From Pseudomonadota bacterium (GTDB taxonomy: Bacteria > Pseudomonadota > Gammaproteobacteria > Arenicellales > UBA868): a DNA stretch of 17,193 nucleotides. The translations under genes were made by a program, and so were the position numbers. This document shows, piece by piece, positions 1 through 6,905 of the stretch (positions are counted from its first letter, which is position 1; each line of letters begins with the position of its first letter). The notes beneath the pieces are model-generated. The model ran no database searches, was not told where the DNA came from, and saw nothing but the letters and a program-made list of their open reading frames with translations. The stretch covers positions 1 through 17,193 of the forward strand of contig JABJIU010000062.1 of assembly GCA_018661145.1 (NCBI GenBank), in the 5' to 3' direction.

Positions 1-1709
1 ATATTCTCCAACAGTTGCCAGCGAAGGCGGTCTCCAGCATCATGGTAACGTGGCAGGCTCACGCGCGGGATTCGGGTACCAGATAGTGAGGTGTAAGTCG
101 CACTCTGTGCTTTTTTAGGATCACGACATTCGCCGTTCGGATCTTCTTCCCGATACTGCGCCCGCAGTCCATCAAAGCCCTCAATCTTCGAGAGCACGTC
201 TTTGCCCAAAGCGGTTTCCGCCTCACCGGCAAGCGCCTCTAGGGGCTCTGTCGGCTGCCCCCGGGACTTGAGAAGATCGATACTCGTACGAAGGTGCTGG
301 CGGCGTCTCGCCAAGGTCTCCAGTTCATCGACCCGCTCGTGGTAACGGCGCACCGAGTCTGCAACTTCCGAAAGATACCGCTCCCGCTCACCGGGAAGAC
401 TCTGCGCGCTTTGCCCCGCGGTACGGGCTTCATCAAGAAGTCCCGGGCCCGGTGCGAGGCCCTGCGCTACCAGCGACACCTTGAGCGCCTGGTAGAGCTC
501 GCTAACCCCTGCATCGTTAAACCGTGCGGCCATGGTTGTGTACACCGGCATCTCATCGGACGTCTGGCTGAAAGCTCCACGGTTGCGCTGTACCTGCTTG
601 CGGACATCACGTAGCGCATCCTTTGCACCCTTCCGATCTGACTTATTGATGGCGACAACATCGGCGTAATCCAGCATCTCGATCTTTTCAAGTTGAGAGG
701 CCGCTCCGAATTCGGGCGTCATGACATACAGGGAAGTATCCACCTTAGAAGTGATACCAGCATCTCCCTGGCCGATTCCCGGTGTCTCGACGATCACGAC
801 GTCGAACCCCGCACACCGACAGGCAGCCACCAGATCGTCGAGTTGGGCTGGCACCTCAGCACCGGCACCACGAGTCGCAAAAGACCGGAAAAACACCCGA
901 TCTCCGTCGATGGCATTCATCCGGATACGGTCTCCCAAAAGCGCCCCTCCCGTCTTGCGGCGGGTGGGGTCTACAGCCAACACAGCGATCCGCAGTGCAT
1001 CACCGTAATCAATCCGAAGTCGCAAAATGAACTCATCTGTCAGGGAAGACTTCCCCGAACCGCCGGTACCGGTAATTCCCAGTACCGGGGTGTACTCCTT
1101 GGAGCGGGTCACAGCGGCGCGAATCTGCCGAATTAGAAATTCACTGATCGTGCCATTCTCAATTTCGGTCAGGACGCGCGCAAGCCGGACACCCTCGGGA
1201 TCATTCAATCCTTCTATCGATTCACTGGGCTGCTCAGCCGGGTAAAAATCTGCCCGCTCAAGCATGTCATCAATCATGCCCTGAAGGCCAAGATGCTGCC
1301 CATCTCCGGGTGAATAGATCCTGCTGACGCCATAGTTGTGCAGAGCCTTGATTTCCTCTTCGACAATCACACCGCCGCCGCCTCCGAACACTCGAATGTC
1401 CGGCCGGTTGCGCTCGTGCAGCATATCGATCATGTAGGAGAAAAATTCGGTGTGCCCGCCCTGGTAAGAACTGACGGCAATTCCCTGGACGTCTTCCTGA
1501 ACCGCTGCATCTACGATCTCTGCCACGCTGCGGTTATGGCCCAGATGAATTACTTCTGCACCGGAAGCCTGCAGGAGCCTGCGGATAATATTGATGGCAG
1601 CGTCATGGCCATCGAACAAGCTGGCGGCCGTTACAAAGCGAACACGGTAGGCCGTGTCGGACTGAGTCGGTATTCCCGGATGATTCAGAGAAGATGGGAT
1701 GGAACTCAT
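1..1709 (-). CDS. icmF: Fused isobutyryl-CoA mutase IcmF, N-terminal ~569 residues (runs off left edge)
   Basis: B12-dependent acyl-CoA mutase fused to its own G-protein chaperone; the family interconverts isobutyryl-CoA and n-butyryl-CoA, and some members act on isovaleryl/pivalyl-CoA. The minus-strand frame is open from the ATG at 1709 to the left edge. It shows the IcmF domain order. First is a B12-binding domain with the lower-ligand histidine in FDGHDAAIN (His35), followed by EVIHLGHNRSV and SSYQGGH. Next is the MeaI-type GTPase domain with Walker A GITGTGGSGKSS (about 211-222) and NKSD (355-358). A helical linker follows, then the start of the mutase part (SGTRIPRVSLPRY, DRLRWQLLEN). 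The substrate-binding TIM barrel lies outside the window, so substrate preference cannot be judged. An in-frame TAA upstream leaves 1709 as the only plausible ATG; no strong Shine-Dalgarno is seen. The gene is divergent from a LiuR-like regulator. Confidence 0.93.
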   Translation of the reverse strand, partial: MSSIPSSLNHPGIPTQSDTAYRVRFVTAASLFDGHDAAINIIRRLLQASGAEVIHLGHNRSVAEIVDAAVQEDVQGIAVSSYQGGHTEFFSYMIDMLHERNRPDIRVFGGGGGVIVEEEIKALHNYGVSRIYSPGDGQHLGLQGMIDDMLERADFYPAEQPSESIEGLNDPEGVRLARVLTEIENGTISEFLIRQIRAAVTRSKEYTPVLGITGTGGSGKSSLTDEFILRLRIDYGDALRIAVLAVDPTRRKTGGALLGDRIRMNAIDGDRVFFRSFATRGAGAEVPAQLDDLVAACRCAGFDVVIVETPGIGQGDAGITSKVDTSLYVMTPEFGAASQLEKIEMLDYADVVAINKSDRKGAKDALRDVRKQVQRNRGAFSQTSDEMPVYTTMAARFNDAGVSELYQALKVSLVAQGLAPGPGLLDEARTAGQSAQSLPGERERYLSEVADSVRRYHERVDELETLARRRQHLRTSIDLLKSRGQPTEPLEALAGEAETALGKDVLSKIEGFDGLRAQYREEDPNGECRDPKKAQSATYTSLSGTRIPRVSLPRYHDAGDRLRWQLLEN

Positions 1710-1742
1710 AGCCGGATTAATGACTCGGGCGAAGAGAGGATT

Positions 1743-1771
1743 ATTTTAGTTTCCGTTTACGTAAACGTCAA
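1743..1771 (-). promoter_or_regulatory. Sigma70-type promoter of icmF
   Basis: Reading the minus strand, TTGACG (1771-1766) is a 5/6 match to the -35 consensus and TAAAAT (1748-1743) a 5/6 match to the -10, with an exact 17-base spacer. Transcription would begin near 1736, giving a leader of about 25 bases before the ATG at 1709. The spacer contains most of the palindrome at 1754-1767. The 17-base spacer differs from the stretched 19-20 base spacer of promoters that MerR proteins activate by untwisting, so repression is the simpler reading. Confidence 0.6.
1754..1767. promoter_or_regulatory. Perfect 14-bp palindrome, candidate LiuR-type operator shared by both divergent promoters
   Basis: CGTTTACGTAAACG is exactly self-complementary. 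It fills the spacer of the icmF promoter and covers the -35 of the liuR promoter, so one bound dimer could control both genes. The TTTACGT/ACGTAAA half-sites resemble, from memory, the motif reported for LiuR regulators of branched-chain amino acid breakdown in proteobacteria. The palindrome and its position are read directly; binding by the neighbouring regulator is inferred. Confidence 0.6.
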
Positions 1772-1784
1772 TTGGAGCTATAAT
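1756..1784 (+). promoter_or_regulatory. Sigma70-type promoter of the liuR-like gene
   Basis: TTTACG (1756-1761, 4/6) and a consensus TATAAT (1779-1784) are separated by 17 bases. Transcription would start near 1791, about 30 bases before the ATG at 1822. The -35 lies inside the palindrome at 1754-1767, which suggests autoregulation. Confidence 0.55.
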
Positions 1785-1821
1785 TCTGGGCATTCCTCAG
1801 GAAACCTCGTGTGTTGCCGAT

Positions 1822-2208
1822 ATGACCCCTGATGCCACTCCCTACTCGATCTCGGACCTCGCCCAGGAGTTCAACCTAACCACCCGAGCCATCCGGTTCT
1901 ACGAAGACGAAGGGTTGCTCCAGCCCGGCCGCAGCGGCCGTCGGCGGGTGTACGGTACTAGGGACCGGGTACGTCTGAAGCTGATTCTTCGTGGCAAGCG
2001 CCTAGGCTTCTCGCTGAGTGAGGTCCGGGATATTATCGAGATGTACGACCTCGATTCCGGAGAGGCTGGTCAACTGAGTTACTTCCTTGAGCAGATCCAG
2101 CAACGTCGTGAGGCGCTCGAACAGCAGCGTCACGACATTGACCTCACTCTGGAAGAACTCGACAACATTGAATCTCAATGCCGGGGTCGTCTTGCTGCAC
2201 TCGCCTGA
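1822..2208 (+). CDS. liuR: MerR-family transcriptional regulator, LiuR-like
   Basis: Small DNA-binding regulator of 128 residues. The N-terminal winged helix-turn-helix is clear: YSISDLAQEFNLTTRAIRFY is the MerR recognition region, followed by EDEGLL and a basic wing around RRRVY. Next comes LKLILRGKRLGFSLSEV, typical of LiuR, the regulator of leucine/isovalerate catabolism. The C-terminal half (about 85-120) is rich in Q, R, E and L and reads as the dimerising coiled coil. The only cysteine is near the C-terminus, so there is no metal-binding pattern as in MerR, CueR or ZntR. The start at 1822 leaves only a few residues before the HTH; AGGAAA lies rather far upstream (1799-1804). Being divergent from icmF across a shared palindrome suggests it controls icmF and itself, possibly with an acyl-CoA-related signal. 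LiuR identity is good at family level; the target is inferred. Confidence 0.85.
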   Translation: MTPDATPYSISDLAQEFNLTTRAIRFYEDEGLLQPGRSGRRRVYGTRDRVRLKLILRGKRLGFSLSEVRDIIEMYDLDSGEAGQLSYFLEQIQQRREALEQQRHDIDLTLEELDNIESQCRGRLAALA

Positions 2209-2264
2209 GCAGGTGGGAGTGCTAGCCTTCTTAGTCGATCTGCCACACACTCCAGGACGAACTC

Positions 2265-3308
2265 TTGTTGAATAACACCAGCCCGGGGACTCAGGTACTG
2301 CTGGTACTCGCAAGTCTGACGGTTGTCATTGCGGGCCTCAAAGCTGCCAACGCTATTGTGGTCCCGCTGCTGATGGCTATTTTTCTCGCGATCATATCCG
2401 CCGCCCTGCTGCAGTGGCTGAAACGCAAGGGATTACCGCTTTGGGCCGCGATGACGCTGGTGCTCCTGCTGTTGGCGAGCACACTGGTGACGCTGGGATC
2501 GCTCATTGGCGCTTCTATCAACCAATTCAGCAGCGCCCTGCCCCGCTACGAAACGCAATTTGATTTGCTGATCAATCAGGCAACCGTGTGGTTGGGGGGT
2601 CTTGGCATCAAACTACCGGCCGGAGGAGTCACCGAACTTTTCGACCCTGCGGGTGCGGCCAAACTCCTGGGCCGGTTGGTGAGTGGATTTGGTGGTCTAC
2701 TCGCCAACAGTATGCTGATCATCTTTACCGTACTGTTTTTGATGGTCGAATCCACCAGCCTGCCTGAGAAGTTGCGCAGCATCTCGCAGAATCCGGACAA
2801 GACACTCGGCGACCTTTCCGCCTTCATGAAATCAGTCAATCACTATCTCGTGATTAAGGCCATAATGAGCCTGATCACGGGTTTGGTGATAGCAGTTTAC
2901 CTAACGGCCCTTGGAGTCGATTTTGCAATCGTCTGGGGTGCGTTGGCGTTCTTTATGAACTTCGTTCCGTACATCGGATCAATAATTGCTGCAATCCCGG
3001 CCGTAATACTCTCGTTGATTGATGCGGGACCTGTGGTTAGCCTTGCCGTGGCGAGTGGATTTGTGGTGGTCAATCTCATTGTGGGTAATGTGCTGGAGCC
3101 GCGGTATATGGGACGGGGGCTTGGTCTTTCAACGCTCGTGGTGTTCCTATCGCTGCTTTTCTGGGGCTGGGTATTTGGCCCTGTAGGGATGTTCCTCTCT
3201 ACCCCGCTAACCATGATCGTGAAGATTGCACTGGAAAACGATCCAAAAAGCCGCTGGATCAGTGTCCTGCTAAGCGCCCAGGCACCTGAGCGGCGCACCT
3301 CCCCATAG
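2265..3308 (+). CDS. AI-2E family (PerM/UPF0118) membrane protein
   Basis: Polytopic inner-membrane protein of 347 residues. Two hydrophobic helices come first (about 10-50), then one around 60-85, a soluble segment of about 65 residues, and a membrane-rich C-terminal half. The C-terminal sequences FFMNFVPYIGSIIAAIPAV and NLIVGNVLEPRYMGRGLGLS are hallmarks of the family, as is the closing FGPVGMFLSTPLTMIVKI. Characterised relatives have been linked to autoinducer-2 export or cation/proton exchange, but most are unassigned and I cannot choose a substrate. No ATG precedes the first helix; the start is one of two adjacent TTG codons (2265 or 2268), with AGGA at 2254-2257 at good spacing. The gene begins 56 bases after liuR, in the same direction, and could be read from the same promoter. 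Its role need not be related. Confidence 0.85.
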   Translation: MLNNTSPGTQVLLVLASLTVVIAGLKAANAIVVPLLMAIFLAIISAALLQWLKRKGLPLWAAMTLVLLLLASTLVTLGSLIGASINQFSSALPRYETQFDLLINQATVWLGGLGIKLPAGGVTELFDPAGAAKLLGRLVSGFGGLLANSMLIIFTVLFLMVESTSLPEKLRSISQNPDKTLGDLSAFMKSVNHYLVIKAIMSLITGLVIAVYLTALGVDFAIVWGALAFFMNFVPYIGSIIAAIPAVILSLIDAGPVVSLAVASGFVVVNLIVGNVLEPRYMGRGLGLSTLVVFLSLLFWGWVFGPVGMFLSTPLTMIVKIALENDPKSRWISVLLSAQAPERRTSP

Positions 3309-3381
3309 CACCCGCCGTCACATCTTTGCTCCAAGGCGTTCCGGCCGAGAACCGGCAGCATCGCTTGAAGGTGCCCGGTTT

Positions 3382-4620
3382 ATGAAACTGGACGCATTAC
3401 AGTCCCCAAAATACAGGCGGTTTTGGCTGGGCTCTATTGGTTCCACCGGAGCGACTCAACTTTACTTTGTGGGAATGGGGTGGCTGGTCTTTGAACTGAC
3501 CGGATCTGCGCTGTATCTGGGCCTGCTCGGAGTCGCAATGGCCGTCCCGACGATTCTCGCAACTCTCGCCGGCGGACTCATGGCGGATCATGGTAACCGT
3601 GGCCGAATTCTGCTTGTCACTTCTATACTGGCAGGCGCTGCACTGGGGGTACTGGCGATGCTCGACCTTGGCGACTGGGTAACGGTCTGGCAGGTACTGG
3701 TTATCGCTGCCCTTCTCGGGCTGATTTCGGGCTTTGATCTGCCGGCGCGAGTTTCGTTCTTCCCCGCTTTAATCGAACCGCATCAGATGATGAGCGCGGT
3801 CGCACTGAATTCAATTCTCTGGCAGGGAACGAGGATGGTGCTGCCCGCTGTGGGCGGCGTGCTGATTGCGCTCGCCGACACCTGGATTATCTTTGCGTTG
3901 TGCACCGTGGGCTTTGCGGTAATGGCTCGAATCCTTTTGAGTCTGCAGACGCCCGACAGCCCCCAACGTGGCTCGATCAAAGACCGAGGACTTGGAACTG
4001 CGTGGCATTTTATCCGCCAGGAGAAACTTTTTGCCGTACTCATTGCGATGACCTGGATTTCAATGTTTTTTGGCACCTCGTATGTTCAGATCATGCCGGT
4101 CTTCGCTCAGATATTGAATACCGGCGAGGAAGGATATGGACTACTGCTTTCTGCTACCGGCGTTGGCTCAGTGCTGGGAACCATACTCGTCGGACGGCTG
4201 CAGAGTTCGCCGACACTCGGCCGTGTCATGATGGGTGGAAGCGTCTTGTTCACTCTGTCACTGGCACTGTTCGCGCTGGCGACAAGTCTTGCAGCGGACT
4301 GGCCGTTCGCCTTCGCGATGGCTTGCGGCTGTGCGATGCTTTCTGCTATTGGAGGATCATTCTTCCTAATCAGTTCTATGACCGTGATGCAACTCGCTGT
4401 GCCGGATACCCTGCGTGGAAGAGTCATGGGCATTCACAGTATTACCTTCAGCCTGATTGCTCTAGGAGGTCTCGTTTTGGGGCCGCTCGCTGAACTCGTT
4501 TCCGCACCGGGTGCCGTATTGGTCGGCGCTGGTGCGGTACTGACGAGTATTGTCGGTTTCTCAATAGCGTTTCCTCGATTGTGGCGTCTTAATGGCCAGG
4601 ACCAGAAACTTTACCTCTAG
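3382..4620 (+). CDS. MFS transporter, MFS_3/EntS-like exporter group
   Basis: Major facilitator superfamily permease of 412 residues with about 12 hydrophobic segments. The N-terminal pattern PKYRRFWLGS, WLVFELTGSALYLGLLG and the motif A loop GGLMADHGNRGRILLVT (about 65-80) match the MFS_3 group, whose members include the enterobactin exporter EntS and many uncharacterised drug or metabolite exporters. A second repeat starts near ETLF-like RQEKLFAVL (about 213) and contains ATGVGSVLGTILVGRL. LRGRVMGIHS is the usual cytoplasmic loop near helix 10. The substrate cannot be read from sequence. The ATG at 3382 has GAAGGTG about 9 bases upstream. It follows the PerM-family gene by 73 bases, same strand, so they may share a transcript; the MerR regulator two genes upstream is the only nearby regulatory gene. 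Confidence 0.87.
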   Translation: MKLDALQSPKYRRFWLGSIGSTGATQLYFVGMGWLVFELTGSALYLGLLGVAMAVPTILATLAGGLMADHGNRGRILLVTSILAGAALGVLAMLDLGDWVTVWQVLVIAALLGLISGFDLPARVSFFPALIEPHQMMSAVALNSILWQGTRMVLPAVGGVLIALADTWIIFALCTVGFAVMARILLSLQTPDSPQRGSIKDRGLGTAWHFIRQEKLFAVLIAMTWISMFFGTSYVQIMPVFAQILNTGEEGYGLLLSATGVGSVLGTILVGRLQSSPTLGRVMMGGSVLFTLSLALFALATSLAADWPFAFAMACGCAMLSAIGGSFFLISSMTVMQLAVPDTLRGRVMGIHSITFSLIALGGLVLGPLAELVSAPGAVLVGAGAVLTSIVGFSIAFPRLWRLNGQDQKLYL

Positions 4621-4659
4621 ATACTGCCAATCGTATCGACCTTCTCAGCACGATAGACG

Positions 4660-4689
4660 CGCTCCATGGTCCGTTACGCTCCATGATCC
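4660..4689 (+). repeat. Imperfect 13-bp tandem-spaced direct repeat upstream of purB
   Basis: CGCTCCATGGTCC (4660-4672) recurs as CGCTCCATGATCC (4677-4689), one mismatch, with starts 17 bases apart. It lies just upstream of the candidate purB promoter in the only sizeable gap of this region. It could be an operator for a tandem-binding regulator or chance; it does not resemble the PurR box I know (ACGCAAACGTTTGCGT). Confidence 0.4.
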
Positions 4690-4702
4690 AGAACTGTTGA
4701 CA

Positions 4703-4711
4703 TGGTAAAAT
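4703..4711 (+). promoter_or_regulatory. Candidate extended -10 promoter for the purB operon
   Basis: TGGTAAAAT combines a TGn extension with a 5/6 -10 hexamer (TAAAAT, 4706-4711). No convincing -35 lies 16-18 bases upstream. TTGACA at 4697-4702 overlaps this area but has no -10 at proper spacing downstream. Transcription from here would start near 4718, just before the GTG at 4727 and 27 bases before the TTG at 4745, favouring the latter as start codon. Confidence 0.35.
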
Positions 4712-4744
4712 TAAAACTCTTCCGCTGTGTTTGTAGGTTCCGCG

Positions 4745-6157
4745 TTGACACCTTCTGACCCTTATCCTTTAACAGCTCTGACAGCGCTGTCCCCGATTGA
4801 CGGAAGGTATGGGCCCAAGGTTTCGGATCTCAGACCCTTTTTCAGTGAGTTTGCGTTGATCCGTTACCGGGTCTTTGTCGAGGCACAATGGCTGCTGTCG
4901 CTGTCGGCTTGCGAGGACCTCCCGGAGGTGCCCCCTTTCTCCGCGTCCGCAAAAACTTTTCTCAACAGAATCTCGGATGACTTTTCGGTTGGAGACGCCG
5001 AACAGGTCAAGGCGATCGAAAGCACCACCAATCATGATGTCAAAGCGGTGGAATACTTTCTGAAACAGAGAGTGTCACAACACAAAGAACTCAGCGCGGT
5101 ATCGGAATTTATCCATTTCGGTTGTACCTCGGAAGATATCAATAACCTCTCTTATGCCCTGATGGTGCGTGACGCCCGTAACGGAATCCTGCTGCCCGCT
5201 GTCGACCAGATGACTTCTATACTTGCTGAGATGGCCGGCGCTCTCGCAGATCAGGCGATGCTGGCGCGCACTCATGGTCAACCAGCGAGCCCCACAACCA
5301 TGGGGAAAGAGCTGGCCAACGTGGTGGCCCGACTGGACCGAGCTCGAGACCAGGTGGCGACAACCGCAATACGCGGGAAATTCAACGGCGCAGTCGGTAA
5401 CTTTAATGCTCATCTTATCGCTTACCCCGAGCTTGACTGGTTACGCCTGTCACGAACTTTTGTTGAATGTATCGGCCTCGACTGGCAGCAGATGACCACA
5501 CAGATCGAACCTCATGACGATCTTGCAGCGCTTTGTCATGCGTTGGTCCGGTTAAATACGATACTGATTGATCTTGACCGAGACCTGTGGGGCTATATCT
5601 CACTGGGCTACTTCCAACAAAAGACGGTAGAAGGCGAAGTGGGCTCAAGCACCATGCCGCACAAAGTGAATCCTATTGATTTCGAAAATAGCGAAGGAAA
5701 CGCTGGCCTGGCTAATGCGCTTCTTGAGCATCTGGCGGCCAAACTCCCGGTCAGCCGTTGGCAGCGAGACCTCTCAGACTCGACGGTAATGCGAAATCTG
5801 GGCCCGGCTTTTGCCCACTGCCTGTTGGCACTGGATTCAGCCTGCCGGGGTCTTGGAAAACTCGAGGTCGACGAGACGCGACTGAACGCTGAGCTCGATA
5901 AGACATGGGAGGTACTGGCCGAGGCGATCCAAACTGTAATGCGACGCTACGATGTACCGGAACCGTACGAGAAACTCAAGGCGCTCACCCGGGGTTGCTC
6001 AGAAATTGACGCAGCCACACTACGAGACTTTGTGACAGCGTTGCCTATTCCCAAAGCCGCTCAGAACAGTCTCGCAGCCCTCACCCCGCAAACCTACACA
6101 GGCAACGCAGCGGCGAGCGTGCGGATGTTTCTGAAGGGAAGACACAAACACCACTGA
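4745..6157 (+). CDS. purB: Adenylosuccinate lyase
   Basis: Cytosolic enzyme that splits fumarate from SAICAR and from adenylosuccinate in purine synthesis; a homotetramer of the fumarase/aspartase superfamily. The opening LTALSPIDGRYGPKVSDL matches the E. coli-type PurB. The catalytic residues are in place: His177 in ARTHGQPASPTTMGKE and Ser301 in the flexible signature loop GSSTMPHKVNP, each exactly six residues later than His171 and Ser295 of E. coli PurB. Length 470 residues, slightly above the E. coli protein. No ATG is available at the conserved N-terminus. I chose TTG 4745 because GTAGG lies 7 bases upstream and it leaves the shorter extension; GTG 4727 is the alternative and lacks a Shine-Dalgarno. 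The pseudouridine synthase gene follows after 16 bases. Confidence 0.95.
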   Translation: MTPSDPYPLTALTALSPIDGRYGPKVSDLRPFFSEFALIRYRVFVEAQWLLSLSACEDLPEVPPFSASAKTFLNRISDDFSVGDAEQVKAIESTTNHDVKAVEYFLKQRVSQHKELSAVSEFIHFGCTSEDINNLSYALMVRDARNGILLPAVDQMTSILAEMAGALADQAMLARTHGQPASPTTMGKELANVVARLDRARDQVATTAIRGKFNGAVGNFNAHLIAYPELDWLRLSRTFVECIGLDWQQMTTQIEPHDDLAALCHALVRLNTILIDLDRDLWGYISLGYFQQKTVEGEVGSSTMPHKVNPIDFENSEGNAGLANALLEHLAAKLPVSRWQRDLSDSTVMRNLGPAFAHCLLALDSACRGLGKLEVDETRLNAELDKTWEVLAEAIQTVMRRYDVPEPYEKLKALTRGCSEIDAATLRDFVTALPIPKAAQNSLAALTPQTYTGNAAASVRMFLKGRHKHH

Positions 6158-6173
6158 GCACAAAGGCAGGCCC

Positions 6174-6905
6174 ATGGACGATGGAATCCGCCTCTCCCGC
6201 CTCATGGCGCAACAAGGTCTGTGCTCACGGCGGGAAGCAGACCGACTGATCTCCGCTGGACAGGTTCTGGTGGACGGGAGAGTAGTTAATCAACTCGGGT
6301 CCCGGGTGCACCCTCTGGCAAAAATCCAGTTGAGCTCCCAAGCGCAGCACCAGCGTGCGTCGCTGGCAACTGTGCTTCTGCACAAACCACCCGGAGTTGT
6401 CTCGAATCAACCTGAAAAAGGCTACCCTGAGGCGGTCTCTCTGATTACCAGAAACAACCGTGCGGATGCCGGCGTCCAGAGGCAAATGCCAATTCCCAAG
6501 GCGCGAAGCCTCCATGTCGCCGGGAGGCTTGATATTGATTCTGCCGGACTGCTGGTGCTGACCCAGGACGGGACGGTTGCCCGAACCCTGATCGGGCCCG
6601 ACAGCCGGATAGAAAAAGAATACCACGTGGGTGTCGAAGGGGATATCACTCCAGCCGCTATCGAGCAACTTCGCAGCGGTCTTATCCTTGATGGTCGCCC
6701 GCTTCGTCCTGCCCGGATCACTCACGCCCGTCCCGGCCAGCTGGAGTTCGTTCTCAAAGAGGGTCGCAAACGGCAGATTCGGAGAATGTGTGAACTGGTG
6801 GATCTAAGTGTCCGTACGCTGGTACGGGTCCGTATTGGTCGGGTTCTCCTGGGTCAACTACGGCGTAGCCAATGGCGTCACCTTGCAAACGGTGAAGTCT
6901 TCTGA
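6174..6905 (+). CDS. 23S rRNA pseudouridine synthase, RluF-like (RsuA/RluB/E/F family)
   Basis: Converts a specific uridine of ribosomal RNA to pseudouridine; RluF of E. coli acts on 23S U2604. 243 residues. An N-terminal S4 RNA-binding domain (about 5-50) carries RLSRLMAQQGLCSRREADRL and GQVLVDGRVV. The catalytic domain begins at LLHKPPGVVSNQ. The invariant catalytic aspartate is Asp120 in HVAGRLDIDSAGLLVLTQDG, and the C-terminal family motif GRKRQIRRMCELVDLSVRTL is present. A loop of about 25 residues before GRLD is longer than in E. coli RluF, as I recall from several gammaproteobacterial homologues. The exact target uridine cannot be assigned from sequence alone, so no symbol is given. 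It lies 16 bases after purB, and its TGA stop overlaps the pyrD ATG, so it is very probably co-transcribed with both. Confidence 0.88.
   Translation: MDDGIRLSRLMAQQGLCSRREADRLISAGQVLVDGRVVNQLGSRVHPLAKIQLSSQAQHQRASLATVLLHKPPGVVSNQPEKGYPEAVSLITRNNRADAGVQRQMPIPKARSLHVAGRLDIDSAGLLVLTQDGTVARTLIGPDSRIEKEYHVGVEGDITPAAIEQLRSGLILDGRPLRPARITHARPGQLEFVLKEGRKRQIRRMCELVDLSVRTLVRVRIGRVLLGQLRRSQWRHLANGEVF

Noticed and set aside
294..1245. Several plus-strand frames of 70-147 codons, and small minus frames, over positions 239-1245
   Set aside because: They are shadows of the continuous minus-strand icmF frame, whose translation matches B12-binding and G-protein motifs throughout.
1710..1821. Cobalamin riboswitch upstream of the B12-dependent mutase gene
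   Set aside because: The icmF leader is only about 25 bases and the whole gap 112 bases, too short for a B12 riboswitch, and no B12-box sequence is seen.
1338..1832. Plus-strand 164-codon frame crossing the icmF start and the intergenic promoters
   Set aside because: Antisense to the B12-binding domain of icmF and overlapping both promoters; its product has no recognisable features.
3900..4493. Plus-strand 197-codon frame within the MFS gene
   Set aside because: Out-of-frame shadow of the transporter; cysteine/arginine/tryptophan-rich composition and no family pattern.
6225..6725. Minus-strand 166-codon frame opposite the pseudouridine synthase gene
   Set aside because: Antisense shadow of a gene with full S4 and GRLD motifs.
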